Source of the DNA: Pseudomonadota bacterium
GTDB taxonomy: Bacteria; Pseudomonadota; Gammaproteobacteria; Burkholderiales; Thiobacillaceae
DNA length: 39,444 bases
Direction: 5' to 3'
NCBI GenBank assembly: GCA_021847835.1
Contig: JAJZPR010000024.1
Location: 1 to 39,444, forward strand
In this document: piece after piece, positions 6,991-14,957 of the stretch
How positions within the stretch are numbered: position 1 is the stretch's first letter
How the letters are laid out: the number at the start of each line of letters is the position of its first letter
Position numbers and translations under genes: made by a program
Notes under the pieces: generated by a model
The model's input: only the letters and a program-made list of their open reading frames with translations
What the model was told of the DNA's origin: nothing
Databases searched by the model: none

Positions 6991-8199
6991 ATGTCCAAGT
7001 TAGTCCGGCCCCACGGCGGCGGCGACCTCAAACCCCTGCTGCTGGAAGGCGCAGCCCATAAGGCCGAACTGGCCCGCGCCCAGTCCCTGCCCAAGCTCAG
7101 GATGTCATCGCGCGAAACCGGCGACCTCATCATGATGGGCATCGGCGGCTTCACCCCGCTCGATGGCTTCATGACCAAGTCCGACTGGCAGGGCGTGTGC
7201 GACGGCTATAAGATGGCGAACGGCCTCTTCTGGCCCATCCCCATCACCCTCTCCACCGACGACGAATCCATCAAGGAAGGCGACGACATCGCCCTCGTTG
7301 ACGGCGAGACCGGCGAAATCATGGGCACCATGAAGGTGACCGACAAGTACACCATCGACAAGGCCCACGAGTGCATGATGGTCTACAAGACCACCGACAT
7401 GGAGCACCCCGGCGTCAAGATGGTCATGGCCCAGGGCAAGTACAACCTGGCGGGTCCGGTCAAGGTGCTGTCCACCGGCAACTTCAAGGAAGAGTACGGC
7501 GAGCAGTTCATGACCCCGGCCGAAACCCGCGCCGCCTTCGAGAAAATGGGCTGGAGCCGCGTGGCCGCCTTCCAGACCCGCAACCCCATGCACCGCTCGC
7601 ACGAGTACCTGGCCAAGATCGCCATCGAGACCATGGACGGCGTGCTGGTCCACTCCCTGCTGGGCGCGCTGAAGCCCGGCGACATCCCCGCCGAAGTACG
7701 CTCCGAGGCGATCGCTACCCTGATCGACAACTACTTCGCGCCCAACACCGTGATCCAGGCCGGCTACCCGCTTGACATGCGCTACGCCGGTCCGCGCGAG
7801 GCTCTGCTGCACGCCCTGTTCCGCCAGAACTATGGCTGCTCGCACCTCATCGTCGGCCGCGACCACGCCGGCGTGGGCGACTACTACGGCCCCTTCGACG
7901 CGCAGAAGATCTTCGACGAGATTCCCAAGGGCTCGCTCGAGACCGTGAACATGAACATCGACTGGACCTTCTGGTGCAAGAAGTGCGGCGGCATGGCCAG
8001 CCAGCGCACCTGCCCGCACACCAAGGACGACCGCATCCTGCTCTCGGGCACCAAGGTGCGCGCCATGCTGTCCGAAGGCCAGGACCTGCCGGTCGAGTTT
8101 TCCCGCCCGGAAGTGGCGGCGGTGCTGAAGAAATACTACGCTGGACTTTCCGCCGAGCAGAACGTGAAGATCGAGCTGAAAGGCCACTCGGCAGCCTAA
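6991..8199 (+). CDS. sat: Sulfate adenylyltransferase (ATP sulfurylase), dissimilatory
   Basis: The 402-residue enzyme is the homo-oligomeric ATP sulfurylase of the Sat type, not CysDN. In sulfur oxidisers it runs in reverse, making ATP and sulfate from APS and pyrophosphate in the cytosol. The nucleotide-binding motif [12 protein letters not shown] is at about residues 194-205 and [12 protein letters not shown] at about 289-300. A Cys cluster CKKCGG...CPH follows at about 330-345, as in many prokaryotic Sat proteins. Length fits the family. AGGAG lies five bases before the ATG. It is followed after 122 bp by aprB, so APS production by AprBA and its use by Sat are encoded side by side. Confidence 0.97.
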   Translation: MSKLVRPHGGGDLKPLLLEGAAHKAELARAQSLPKLRMSSRETGDLIMMGIGGFTPLDGFMTKSDWQGVCDGYKMANGLFWPIPITLSTDDESIKEGDDIALVDGETGEIMGTMKVTDKYTIDKAHECMMVYKTTDMEHPGVKMVMAQGKYNLAGPVKVLSTGNFKEEYGEQFMTPAETRAAFEKMGWSRVAAFQTRNPMHRSHEYLAKIAIETMDGVLVHSLLGALKPGDIPAEVRSEAIATLIDNYFAPNTVIQAGYPLDMRYAGPREALLHALFRQNYGCSHLIVGRDHAGVGDYYGPFDAQKIFDEIPKGSLETVNMNIDWTFWCKKCGGMASQRTCPHTKDDRILLSGTKVRAMLSEGQDLPVEFSRPEVAAVLKKYYAGLSAEQNVKIELKGHSAA

Positions 8200-8280
8200 G
8201 GAATTTTAAGGACTGAAGCCTGCCGGAAGCGGACTCGCGATACGCCCCGGCCAAGGTCAGGTAGAAGTTCGAAATACGGA

Positions 8281-8295
8281 CCGCGACGATCGCGG
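8281..8295 (+). promoter_or_regulatory. Small hairpin between sat and aprB
   Basis: CCGCGA (8281-8286) and TCGCGG (8290-8295) form a 6-bp stem with a three-base loop followed by ATTTT, 26 bp before the aprB start. The 122-bp sat-aprB gap is otherwise featureless apart from the palindrome AGCTAGCT. It may be a weak attenuator or an mRNA end that uncouples sat from aprBA levels; this is a guess. Confidence 0.25.
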
Positions 8296-8321
8296 ATTTT
8301 AGCTAGCTAGGAGACTTACTA

Positions 8322-8807
8322 ATGCCAACCTACGTTCGTACCGACAAGTGCGATGGCTGCAAGGGTCAGGACAAGACCGCCTGCATGTACATCTGCCCGC
8401 ACGACCTGATGAAGCTGGACAAGGACGGTTCCGAGACCGGCCATGCCATGAAGGCCTTCAATCAGGAGCCCGAGCAGTGCTGGGAGTGCTATTCCTGCGT
8501 GAAGATCTGCCCGCAGCAGGCCATCGAAGCCCGCCACTACGCGGACATCGTGCCCCTGGGCGGTTCCGTTCAGCCCCTGCGCGGCACCGACTCCATCATG
8601 TGGACCATCAAGTTCCGCAACGGCACGCTCAAGCGCTTCAAGTTCCCGATCCGCACCACCCCCGAGGGCTCCATCGACCCCTACGGCGGCAAGCCCACTG
8701 CTTCCATGGCCGACATCACCGCTTCCGGTTTCTTCACCGGCACCGCTGACGGCGGTATCACCAAGGGCTATCGTGCCGGCAACCCTGCCGAGCTGATCCG
8801 CAAGTAA
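8322..8807 (+). CDS. aprB: Adenylylsulfate reductase, beta (iron-sulfur) subunit
   Basis: This 161-residue subunit carries the two [4Fe-4S] clusters that link the AprA flavin to the membrane electron acceptor. The first cluster motif starts at C10 (CDGCKGQDKTACMYICP) and the second near C53 (CWECYSCVKICP). After the ferredoxin part the typical AprB tail follows, including MWTIKFRNGTLKRFKFPIRT, which wraps around AprA. AGGAG lies eight bases before the ATG. The gene is 27 bp before aprA. Neither aprM nor qmo genes neighbour it in this window. Confidence 0.97.
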   Translation: MPTYVRTDKCDGCKGQDKTACMYICPHDLMKLDKDGSETGHAMKAFNQEPEQCWECYSCVKICPQQAIEARHYADIVPLGGSVQPLRGTDSIMWTIKFRNGTLKRFKFPIRTTPEGSIDPYGGKPTASMADITASGFFTGTADGGITKGYRAGNPAELIRK

Positions 8808-8834
8808 TCCGAGTTAAGAAAAGAGGTTATAGAA

Positions 8835-10856
8835 ATGGCTGGTGAATTTGGAAATCCGGAAATCGTTCAGGAAGAAGTCGACATCCTGATGATCGGTGGC
8901 GGCATGGCCAACTGCGGCGCCGCTTATGAAGTGGTGCGCTGGGCCGACGCGGCTGCGGCCGAGTCCGGCGTCAACCTGAAGATCAAGCTGGTCGACAAGG
9001 CCGCCATGGACCGCTCCGGCGCCGTGGCTCAGGGCCTGTCCGCCATCAACACCTACATCGGCTCCGAGCAGGATCCCGCCGACTACGCGCGCATGGTCTC
9101 CAACGACCTGATGGGCATCACCCGCGACGACCTGGCCTACGATCTGGGCCGCCACGTCGACGACTCCGTGCACCTGTTCGAGGAGTGGGGCCTGCCCATC
9201 TGGAAAACCGACGAGAACGGCGAGCGCCACGACGGCTCCAAGGGCCTGCCCGCGCTGAAGGACGGCGGCAAGCCCGTGCGTTCCGGCAAGTGGCAGATCA
9301 TGATCAACGGCGAATCCTACAAGTGGATCGTGGCCGAAGCCGCCAAGAAGGCGCTGGGCATGGACCGCATCGACGAGCGCATTTTCATCGTCAAGCTGGT
9401 CAACGACAAGAACGACAAGAACCGCATCGCCGGTGCCGTCGGCTTCTCCACCCGCGACCACAAGGTAGTCGTGTACAAGGCCAAGGCCATCCTGCTGGCC
9501 GCCGGCGGCTGCGTGAACATCTTCCGTCCGCGCTCCGTGGGTGAAGGCACGGGCCGCGCCTGGTACCCGGTGTGGAACGCCGGTTCGACCTACGCCATGG
9601 CCGCCGAGGCAGGCGCGGAGCTGACCATGATGGAAAACCGCTTCGTGCCCGCCCGCTTCAAGGACGGCTACGGCCCGGTCGGCGCCTGGTTCCTGCTGTT
9701 CAAGGCCCAGGCCACCAACGCCAACGGCGAAGTGTACATGCAGAAGAACAAGGAACTGCTGAACGACTACCCGCCCTATGGCCAGGCTGCCGTTCCCGCT
9801 TCCTGCCTGCGCAACCACCTGATGCTGAAGGAAATGAAGGAAGGCCGCGGCCCGATCTACATGGACACCGTGACCGCGCTGGCCAAGCTGCGCGAAACCC
9901 TGTCCCCGCGCGAGGTGAAGCACCTCGAAGCCGAAGCCTGGGAAGACTTCCTCGACATGTGCGTCGGCCAGTGCGGCATCTGGGTGGGCGAGAACATCGA
10001 GCCCGAGAAGAAGAACTCCGAGCTGATGCCGACCGAGCCCTACCTGCTCGGCTCCCACTCCGGCTGCTGCGGCATCTGGGTGTCCGGCCCCACCGATGTG
10101 GGCGCCCCCACCACCGAGGATCATGCCGACAAGGACAAGATCCCGTCGCACCTGCCGCAAGGCTGGAACTGGGGCTACCGTTCCATGACCACGGTGAAGG
10201 GCCTGTTCACCGCCGGCGACGGCGTGGGCGCATCCGGCCACAAGTTCTCCTCCGGCTCGCACGCCGAAGGCCGCCTGTGCGCCAAGTCCATGGTCAAGTA
10301 CTGCATCGACAACAAGGATCTCAAGCCCGAACTCGACACCCCGGTCGAGCAGCTGGTCGAGGAGATCTACAAGCCGGTGCGCACCTATCTGGAGCACAAG
10401 GACTACACCACCGCGATCGACGTCAACCCCCACTACATCACGCCCAAGATGCTGCAGTTCCGCCTGCAGAAGATCATGGACGAGTATGTCGCGGGCGTCG
10501 CCACCTACTACACCACCAACGAGCACATGCTCAAGGTGGCCGAAGAGAAGCTGGAGATGCTCAAGGAAGACGCCATGAAGATGCGTGCGAAAGACCTGCA
10601 CGAACTGCTGCGCGCCTGGGAGAACTACCACCGCATCCTGACGGCGGAAGCCCACATGCAGCACATCATGTTCCGCCAGGAGAGCCGCTACCCCGGCTTC
10701 TACTACCGCGCCGACAAGAACTTCGTCGACGAGGAGAACTGGCACTGCTTCGTGAACTCGGTGTACGACAAGGAGACCCACAAGTGGACTTGCTTCAAGC
10801 GCAAGCACTACGACCTGGTCGACAAGTCCAAGCTGTTCAAGCCCGCTGCCCACTAA
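8835..10856 (+). CDS. aprA: Adenylylsulfate reductase, alpha (flavoprotein) subunit
   Basis: The 673-residue catalytic subunit interconverts APS and sulfite plus AMP. In this organism it most likely oxidises sulfite with AMP to APS. The FAD-binding Rossmann motif VDILMIGGGMANCGAAYE is at about residues 16-33, followed by the family sequence RSGAVAQGLSAINTY (about 58-72). The flavoprotein core continues through AAGGCVNIFRPRS (about 222-234), the FAD-contacting TAGDGVGASGHKFSSG (about 459-474) and the conserved C-terminal helical part. Length fits the family. AGAGG lies upstream of the ATG. A strong terminator follows 23 bp after the stop, so the operon is sat-aprB-aprA only. Confidence 0.97.
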   Translation: MAGEFGNPEIVQEEVDILMIGGGMANCGAAYEVVRWADAAAAESGVNLKIKLVDKAAMDRSGAVAQGLSAINTYIGSEQDPADYARMVSNDLMGITRDDLAYDLGRHVDDSVHLFEEWGLPIWKTDENGERHDGSKGLPALKDGGKPVRSGKWQIMINGESYKWIVAEAAKKALGMDRIDERIFIVKLVNDKNDKNRIAGAVGFSTRDHKVVVYKAKAILLAAGGCVNIFRPRSVGEGTGRAWYPVWNAGSTYAMAAEAGAELTMMENRFVPARFKDGYGPVGAWFLLFKAQATNANGEVYMQKNKELLNDYPPYGQAAVPASCLRNHLMLKEMKEGRGPIYMDTVTALAKLRETLSPREVKHLEAEAWEDFLDMCVGQCGIWVGENIEPEKKNSELMPTEPYLLGSHSGCCGIWVSGPTDVGAPTTEDHADKDKIPSHLPQGWNWGYRSMTTVKGLFTAGDGVGASGHKFSSGSHAEGRLCAKSMVKYCIDNKDLKPELDTPVEQLVEEIYKPVRTYLEHKDYTTAIDVNPHYITPKMLQFRLQKIMDEYVAGVATYYTTNEHMLKVAEEKLEMLKEDAMKMRAKDLHELLRAWENYHRILTAEAHMQHIMFRQESRYPGFYYRADKNFVDEENWHCFVNSVYDKETHKWTCFKRKHYDLVDKSKLFKPAAH

Positions 10857-10879
10857 GCAGCTGACTTCGCAGTGATTGA

Positions 10880-10909
10880 AAGGGCGCCTTCGGGCGCCCT
10901 TCTTTTTGG
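10880..10909 (+). terminator. Intrinsic terminator of sat-aprBA
   Basis: AAGGGCGCC (10880-10888) and GGCGCCCTT (10893-10901) form a perfect 9-bp stem closed by the very stable TTCG tetraloop, followed by CTTTTTGG. Confidence 0.92.
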
Positions 10910-10913
10910 ATAA

Positions 10914-11037
10914 ATCAAAAGGCAAAATTCAAAAAGCAAAATTCAAAAAATGAAAACCGAAGGCAGCGAGGATGTTTTGCCTTTTGCCTTTTGCCTTTTG
11001 CCTTTTGCCTTTTGCCTTTTGCCTTTTGCCTTTTGCC
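10914..11037 (+). repeat. Heptamer element, copy 1 (no gene inside)
   Basis: The left arm is five phased heptamers of form NNCAAAA at 10914-10948: ATCAAAA, GGCAAAA, TTCAAAA, AGCAAAA, TTCAAAA. A 26-nt core beginning A-ATG follows. The right arm is nine perfect tandem TTTTGCC heptamers at 10975-11037, the complement of GGCAAAA. The left arm and the ATGAAA start nearly match the left arm and start of the four-helix-bundle gene at 14387-14427. This copy looks like an empty or gene-deleted version of that element. Inverted arms would fold into a long hairpin in RNA. It sits just downstream of the sat-aprBA terminator. The whole 10857-11328 gap holds this element, the repeat at 11073-11180 and no convincing gene. 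Confidence 0.85.
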
Positions 11038-11072
11038 TTCCCTGTTCTCCTTTTCATCTGAAAAAGCCTCTG

Positions 11073-11180
11073 CCACAGAGGGCACAGAGAATAATCCGCG
11101 ACCAATGCGACCAAGGACGCCCCCCTGCGGGGAGCCGCTGCAATTCCATAGCCTTTGGTTTTCCTCCGTGAACTCTGTGG
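11073..11180. repeat. CACAGAG-type inverted repeat
   Basis: CCACAGAGGGCACAGAG (11073-11089) faces CTCCGTGAACTCTGTGG (11164-11180), which is its reverse complement at 14 of 17 positions. The 74-bp centre contains nothing recognised. Further on, at about 11219-11231, AACCACGGGGACG is of similar style. From memory, CACAGAG/CTCTGTG words of this kind are dispersed in many environmental bacterial genomes; origin and mobility are unknown. Confidence 0.5.
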
Positions 11181-11328
11181 TTTGAAGCGAGGTTTCCAGG
11201 TTCATGAATTCGAATTTGAACCACGGGGACGCAACAGCCAAGGGAATCATTCCGCCCCTCTGTCGGTCTGGATGGCACGCTTGTCACACAACCCGGCTAA
11301 TCTTTGCCCCTCGTTCCAGAGGATCGCC

Positions 11329-12270
11329 ATGCCGAAAGCCATCGAAACCCTGAAGAACCTGAAAGCCGGCCACTTCGGCCTGGGCGTGCATGGCGGCGGC
11401 CCGGCTTCGGTGAAACAGGCGGTCCATGACGGCGACACCATCATTGTTCGCGCTCTCGGCAATCTCAGCGTCCGCTTCCTGGGCATCGACACGCCCGAGA
11501 TCAGCTTCATGCCGCCCGGCAAACAGTCCTTCGTCGGCATCGGGCATGCGGACTGGGAAGCCTTTCTGAGCAACCCCTTCGATCCGCGCTGGCAGCTTCC
11601 CGATTTTCCGCAGCCGCTCAGGGATTACCTGGAAGCGCGCGTCGGGCCGGGCTGCGCGGCCAATCATCATCGCCACGCCATGATCGCGCAGCGCGGGCTC
11701 GAAGCCGAAGTCGAGGCCGACCAAAATCGCCTCGGCCATGACAACGAAAGCTTCCGCTTCTTCCTGGCCTTCGCCCACGAGGTGATGGACCGCTACGGCC
11801 GCCTGCTCGGCTACATCAACGTCGAAACCGACGAATCCCCCCGGCCCGCCGACTACAACGCGCGCCTGCTCGAACGGGCGCTGGCCCTGCCTTACTTCAT
11901 CTGGCCCAACGTCAATCCCTTCCGCCGCCAGCCCTCGCTGCCCGACGCGGTGCCGGCGCCCGGCCGCGCCGCCGCGGTGGCCGACGAGGAGAAAACCCTG
12001 CGCCAGGCGCGGGAGATGATCCGGACGGCGCGCGCGGAGAAACGCGGCCTTTTCGATGCAAACGACCCGCTGCGGCTGGAGGCCTTCGAGTTGCGCTACC
12101 TGGCGGGACGGCGCCTGCCGGGCCGCTGGCTCGTCGACCTGTCCGGCAGCGCCGACGAACTGGTCCCGCCGCACCGCTACTTCGAGATTCCGCATCCCGA
12201 AGACCGCCTCTGGATTCCCGAGGCGTATGTGCCGCTTTTCGTCGAGAAGGGCTGGCGGCGGGGCGCCTGA
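11329..12270 (+). CDS. SNase-like (thermonuclease-fold) domain protein
   Basis: The 313-residue protein begins after AGAGGA at an ATG that fits the family start. Residues about 25-55 carry the staphylococcal-nuclease OB-fold signature: V-H-D-G-D-T-I-I-V-R and R-F-L-G-I-D-T-P-E. Y-G-R-L-L-G-Y-I (about residues 160-167) corresponds to the active-site region with the second Arg. There is a long insertion between these, and a C-terminal domain of about 100 residues (ELRYLAGRRLPGRWLVDLSG) that I do not recognise. No signal peptide is seen, so it is probably cytosolic. Nuclease activity is plausible from the motifs but untested; the substrate is unknown. It is not obviously in an operon with its neighbours. 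Confidence 0.8.
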   Translation: MPKAIETLKNLKAGHFGLGVHGGGPASVKQAVHDGDTIIVRALGNLSVRFLGIDTPEISFMPPGKQSFVGIGHADWEAFLSNPFDPRWQLPDFPQPLRDYLEARVGPGCAANHHRHAMIAQRGLEAEVEADQNRLGHDNESFRFFLAFAHEVMDRYGRLLGYINVETDESPRPADYNARLLERALALPYFIWPNVNPFRRQPSLPDAVPAPGRAAAVADEEKTLRQAREMIRTARAEKRGLFDANDPLRLEAFELRYLAGRRLPGRWLVDLSGSADELVPPHRYFEIPHPEDRLWIPEAYVPLFVEKGWRRGA

Positions 12271-12290
12271 CGCGCGAAAAAACGCCCGGC

Positions 12291-12452
12291 CTACACCACG
12301 CGCAACACCGCCCACAGGCCTTCGCCGACGCCGCCCAGCAGCACGCCGGTGCGGACGGCATGGTCGCCGCAGTGTTCGGCCCGCAGCACCAGCGCATCCG
12401 CCCGGCGCAACGCATCGAACGCGTCACGGTGGCGGGCAAGCGCGAACATCAT
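12291..12452 (-). CDS. Small hypothetical ORF or gene fragment
   Basis: A 53-codon minus-strand frame opens at a double ATG (12452 or 12449) and ends in TAG. Its third positions are strongly G/C as in real genes here, and the peptide is Ala/Arg/Leu-rich (FDALRRADALVLRAEHCGDH). There is no Shine-Dalgarno. It is convergent with the SNase-like gene. It could be a small gene, the tail of a decayed gene, or chance in GC-rich DNA. No family is recognised. Confidence 0.25.
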   Translation of the reverse strand: MMFALARHRDAFDALRRADALVLRAEHCGDHAVRTGVLLGGVGEGLWAVLRVV

Positions 12453-12672
12453 GCCATCGTGGTCGCGGCAAATTGAAGCATGGAAGACGATTTTCCCGAA
12501 TCGGCCAAATGTCCTAATCCGGGAACCTGGCCCAGCCTGCCGATGCTGCATCCCCGCCAACTCGGCCGAATTGGTGCATGCCCTCCAATATGATGTTAAG
12601 TTATCGCCCGAACAGCCGTTTCTGACGGCAGAACAACGACAAAACAACGAAAATCCATAAACAGGAGAAGCC
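12453..12672 (+). other. Leader region of the MSHA pilus cluster
   Basis: This non-coding stretch falls in GC content towards mshE and should hold the cluster promoter. I see TATGAT at 12589-12594 as a possible -10 but no good -35 at 16-18 bp. GAATCGGCCAAAT and TCGGCCGAATTGG form a loose inverted pair around 12498-12575. ACAGGAGAAGCC ahead of the mshE ATG is a clear ribosome-binding site. Confidence 0.3.
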
Positions 12673-14379
12673 ATGCCTAAGCCGGAAAAAATCCGTCTAG
12701 GTGAAGTACTGACCCAGCAGAAACTGATTTCCCAGGAACAGCTCAAGTTCGCCCTGGACGAGCAAAAACGGACCGGACGCAAGCTGGGGCGGGTGCTGGT
12801 GGAAAACGGCATCGTCACCGAGGACGACATCTGCGGCGCGCTGTCCAGGCAACTGGCCATCCCCTACGTCAACCTCAAGTACTACAACATCGACCCGAAT
12901 ACCGTGCGCCTGCTGCCGGAAAGCCAGGCGCGGCGCTTCCGCGCCATCGTGCTGGAGCGCCGCAACGGCGGCACGCTGCTGGTCGGCATGGCCGATCCCG
13001 TGGACCTGTTTGCCTACGACGAACTCGCGCGCGCGCTGAAAAAGAACATCGACCTCGCGGTGGTGAACGAAGGCGCGCTCCTGCAGGCCATCGACCGCAT
13101 CTACCGCAAGACCGAGGAAATCACCGACTTCGCACGCGAGCTGGAAGAGGATCTCGGCGACGTCGCCGTGGACTTCGGCGCCCTGGGCGCCGCGCCGGGA
13201 CTGGAGGAAGCACCGGTCGTCAAGCTCCTGCAAACGGTATTCGACGACGCCGTGCAAGCGCGCGCCTCCGACATCCACATCGAGCCCCAGGAAGAGCGCC
13301 TGCAGATCCGCTTCCGCATCGACGGCGTGCTGCACCTGCAAACCGAAGCCGACAGCAAGATCGCCTCATCGCTCGCCTTGCGCCTCAAGCTCATGTCCGG
13401 CCTCGACATCGCGGAAAAGCGCCTGCCCCAGGACGGCCGCTTCAACATCCGCGTCAGGCAGCAGCAGATCGACGTGCGGATTTCCACCATGCCGACCCAG
13501 TTCGGCGAATCGGTGGTGATGCGTCTCCTCAACCAGAGCGGCGACATCCTCAAGCTCGACTCCATCGGCATGCCGGCCGACATGCTGGAGCGCTTCCGCG
13601 CCATCATCCGCCGCCCCAACGGCCTGGTGCTGGTCACCGGCCCCACCGGCAGCGGCAAGACCACCACGCTGTACGGCGCGCTGGCCGAGCTCAACACGCG
13701 GGAAAGCAAGCTCATCACCGTGGAGGACCCGGTCGAATACCGCCTGCCCGGCGTCAACCAGGTGCAGGTCAACGAAAAGATCGACCTTACTTTCGCCCGC
13801 GTGCTGCGCTCCGCCCTGCGCCAGGACCCGGACGTGGTGCTGGTGGGCGAGATGCGCGACCAGGAAACCGCACAGATCGGCATGCGCGCCGCCATGACCG
13901 GCCACCTGGTGCTCGCCACCCTGCACACCAACGACGTGGTCAGCACCCCCATCCGCCTGCTGGACATGGGCGTGCCGCGCTACCTGGTGGCCACCTCGCT
14001 GCAGGTGGTGCTGGCCCAGCGCCTGGTGCGCATGGTCTGCGAGAGCTGCGCCGAGCCTCAGGAACTGAAGCCCACCGAACGCGAATGGCTGAAGGCCGAA
14101 CTCGGCGACACGGTGGACTCGCGCAAATTCGTTCATGGCCGCGGCTGCATGCACTGCAACGGCACCGGCTACCTCGGCCGCACCGGCGTCTACGAGATGC
14201 TGGAAATGACCGAGGCGCTCACCGATGCGGTCAGCCGCCACGATCCCGCCTACTTCGTGAAGGCCGCCCAGGCGCAAATGGGCGGCCGCACCCTGCGCCG
14301 CCACGCCGTCAGCCTCGCCGCCGCCGGCAAGACCACCGTAGCCGAGGCCATGCGCGCGAGCAGCCAGTTCGAGGACTAA
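12673..14379 (+). CDS. mshE: MSHA pilus extension ATPase MshE (PilB/GspE family)
   Basis: The 568-residue AAA+ secretion ATPase powers pilus extension at the inner membrane. The N-terminal MshEN domain has two tandem 24-residue motifs of the RLGxxL...L...LxxQ type (residues about 8-31 and 36-59, joined by KRTGRKLG), the known c-di-GMP-binding module of Vibrio MshE. A second N-terminal region follows, then the ATPase: Walker A GPTGSGKT at about 322-329, the Asp box TVEDPVEYR, Walker B VVLVGEMRD at about 388-396 and the His box. The zinc tetracysteine pairs CESC (about 455) and CMHC (about 492) are present. ACAGGAG precedes the ATG. The adjacent mshG is separated by a four-helix-bundle gene and repeats, an unusual interruption. 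Confidence 0.95.
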   Translation: MPKPEKIRLGEVLTQQKLISQEQLKFALDEQKRTGRKLGRVLVENGIVTEDDICGALSRQLAIPYVNLKYYNIDPNTVRLLPESQARRFRAIVLERRNGGTLLVGMADPVDLFAYDELARALKKNIDLAVVNEGALLQAIDRIYRKTEEITDFARELEEDLGDVAVDFGALGAAPGLEEAPVVKLLQTVFDDAVQARASDIHIEPQEERLQIRFRIDGVLHLQTEADSKIASSLALRLKLMSGLDIAEKRLPQDGRFNIRVRQQQIDVRISTMPTQFGESVVMRLLNQSGDILKLDSIGMPADMLERFRAIIRRPNGLVLVTGPTGSGKTTTLYGALAELNTRESKLITVEDPVEYRLPGVNQVQVNEKIDLTFARVLRSALRQDPDVVLVGEMRDQETAQIGMRAAMTGHLVLATLHTNDVVSTPIRLLDMGVPRYLVATSLQVVLAQRLVRMVCESCAEPQELKPTEREWLKAELGDTVDSRKFVHGRGCMHCNGTGYLGRTGVYEMLEMTEALTDAVSRHDPAYFVKAAQAQMGGRTLRRHAVSLAAAGKTTVAEAMRASSQFED

Positions 14380-14386
14380 ACAGGAA

Positions 14387-14421
14387 GGCAAAAATCAAAA
14401 GGCAAAAGTCAAAAAGCAAAA
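14387..14421 (+). repeat. Left heptamer arm of the element
   Basis: Five perfectly phased NNCAAAA heptamers end exactly at the base before the ATG of the four-helix-bundle gene, starting 8 bp after the mshE stop. The arm also takes the place of a Shine-Dalgarno, since only GGCAAAAG-type purine runs precede the ATG. Confidence 0.9.
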
Positions 14422-14811
14422 ATGAAAGGCGAGACGGCAACCAAGCGCGATCTGGATGAACGATTGCTTGATTATGGCGCGGCCATCATCAAGCTGGTCG
14501 AGTCGCTTCCCCCGTCCATAGCAGGCAGGCGTATAGGCGACCAGCTCTTGCGCAGCGGCACTTCTGTAGGAGCCAATTTCGAGGAAGCTCAGGGCGCGGA
14601 ATCCAGGAGCGATTTCGCGCACAAGTTACAGATAGCCCTCAAAGAATTGCGCGAATCCGGCTATTGGCTCCGCCTGTTGGCCAAGACTGGAATCATTCCT
14701 CAGGAATCGCTTGCTGAATTAATCGACGAGTCGTTCCAATTAAGAGCGATACTTTCAAAATCGGTAGCAACTGTAAAAGGAACGGCAAAATGCAAGCCGG
14801 AGACAAAGTGA
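14422..14811 (+). CDS. Four-helix-bundle protein (S23 / 23S rRNA intervening-sequence protein family, Avd-like)
   Basis: The 129-residue protein is of the four-helix-bundle family first seen in 23S rRNA intervening sequences and structurally akin to Avd of diversity-generating retroelements. The signature is clear: RRIGDQLLRSGTSVGANFEE (about residues 39-58) followed by DFAHKLQIALKELRESGYWL (about 68-87) and a last helix LIDESFQLRAILSKSV. Family proteins are basic, pentameric and bind nucleic acid; their function is not settled. The family normally also ends near residue 120. It lies between mshE and mshG, in their orientation, and shares no function with pili. Its start codon abuts the left heptamer arm and its stop lies inside the first 73-bp repeat. 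No reverse transcriptase or template/variable repeat pair is in the window. Confidence 0.88.
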   Translation: MKGETATKRDLDERLLDYGAAIIKLVESLPPSIAGRRIGDQLLRSGTSVGANFEEAQGAESRSDFAHKLQIALKELRESGYWLRLLAKTGIIPQESLAELIDESFQLRAILSKSVATVKGTAKCKPETK

Positions 14812-14953
14812 ACGAACGCGCCAGAATGCAAATTCCAATTTTGCCTTTTGATTTTTGCCTTTTGTCTTTTGCCTTGCCTTGTGAACGAACGCGCCAGAAT
14901 GCAAACTCTAATTTTGCCTTTTGATTTTTGCCTTTTGTCTTTTGCCTTGCTTG
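14808..14953 (+). repeat. Tandem 73-bp direct repeat carrying the right heptamer arms
   Basis: Two units (14808-14880 and 14881-14953) begin GTGAACGAACGCGCCAGAAT and are identical except for two bases in the middle and a few at the end. Each contains five TTTTGNN heptamers. The TGA stop of the four-helix-bundle gene is in the first unit. The second unit ends 4 bp before the mshG ATG, so the repeat has replaced whatever ribosome-binding site mshG once had. Confidence 0.92.
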
Positions 14954-14957
14954 AATA

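Larger units (their letters stand above)
14387..14953 (+). mobile_element. Putative heptamer-flanked four-helix-bundle element
   Basis: The unit consists of a five-heptamer left arm (14387-14421), the four-helix-bundle gene (14422-14811) and two tandem 73-bp units each ending in a five-heptamer right arm (14839-14873 and 14912-14946). Left heptamers are GGCAAAA, ATCAAAA, GGCAAAA, GTCAAAA, AGCAAAA; right heptamers are TTTTGCC, TTTTGAT, TTTTGCC, TTTTGTC, TTTTGCC. The arms are inverted relative to each other. It sits cleanly between mshE and mshG, genes that are normally adjacent, and matching gene-less copies exist at 10914 and 22888. No transposase is encoded. That it moves, or once moved, is inference. 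Confidence 0.5.

Noticed and set aside
8814-10925. A 703-codon open frame antisense to aprA
   Set aside because: It is the mirror of the strongly GC3-biased aprA reading frame; its product is low-complexity Val/His/Gly/Leu-rich and has no start signals.
10975-11037. Possible CRISPR array
   Set aside because: Units are 7 bp with no spacers; it is a simple tandem repeat. No array of 25-40 bp repeats with unique spacers is seen anywhere in the window.
10950-11171. Open frame of repeated FAFCLLP units across the TTTTGCC array
   Set aside because: It is just the heptamer array read in frame and has no ribosome-binding site; kept only as a repeat, though similar coding did become the mshK signal peptide.
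12589-12594. TATGAT as a confident -10 box of the msh cluster
   Set aside because: TTGGTG lies only 12 bp upstream and no -35 is found at 16-18 bp.
14422-14953. Diversity-generating retroelement, suggested by the Avd-like protein
   Set aside because: No reverse transcriptase, no template/variable repeat pair with adenine-specific changes; the 73-bp repeats differ at only a few mixed positions.
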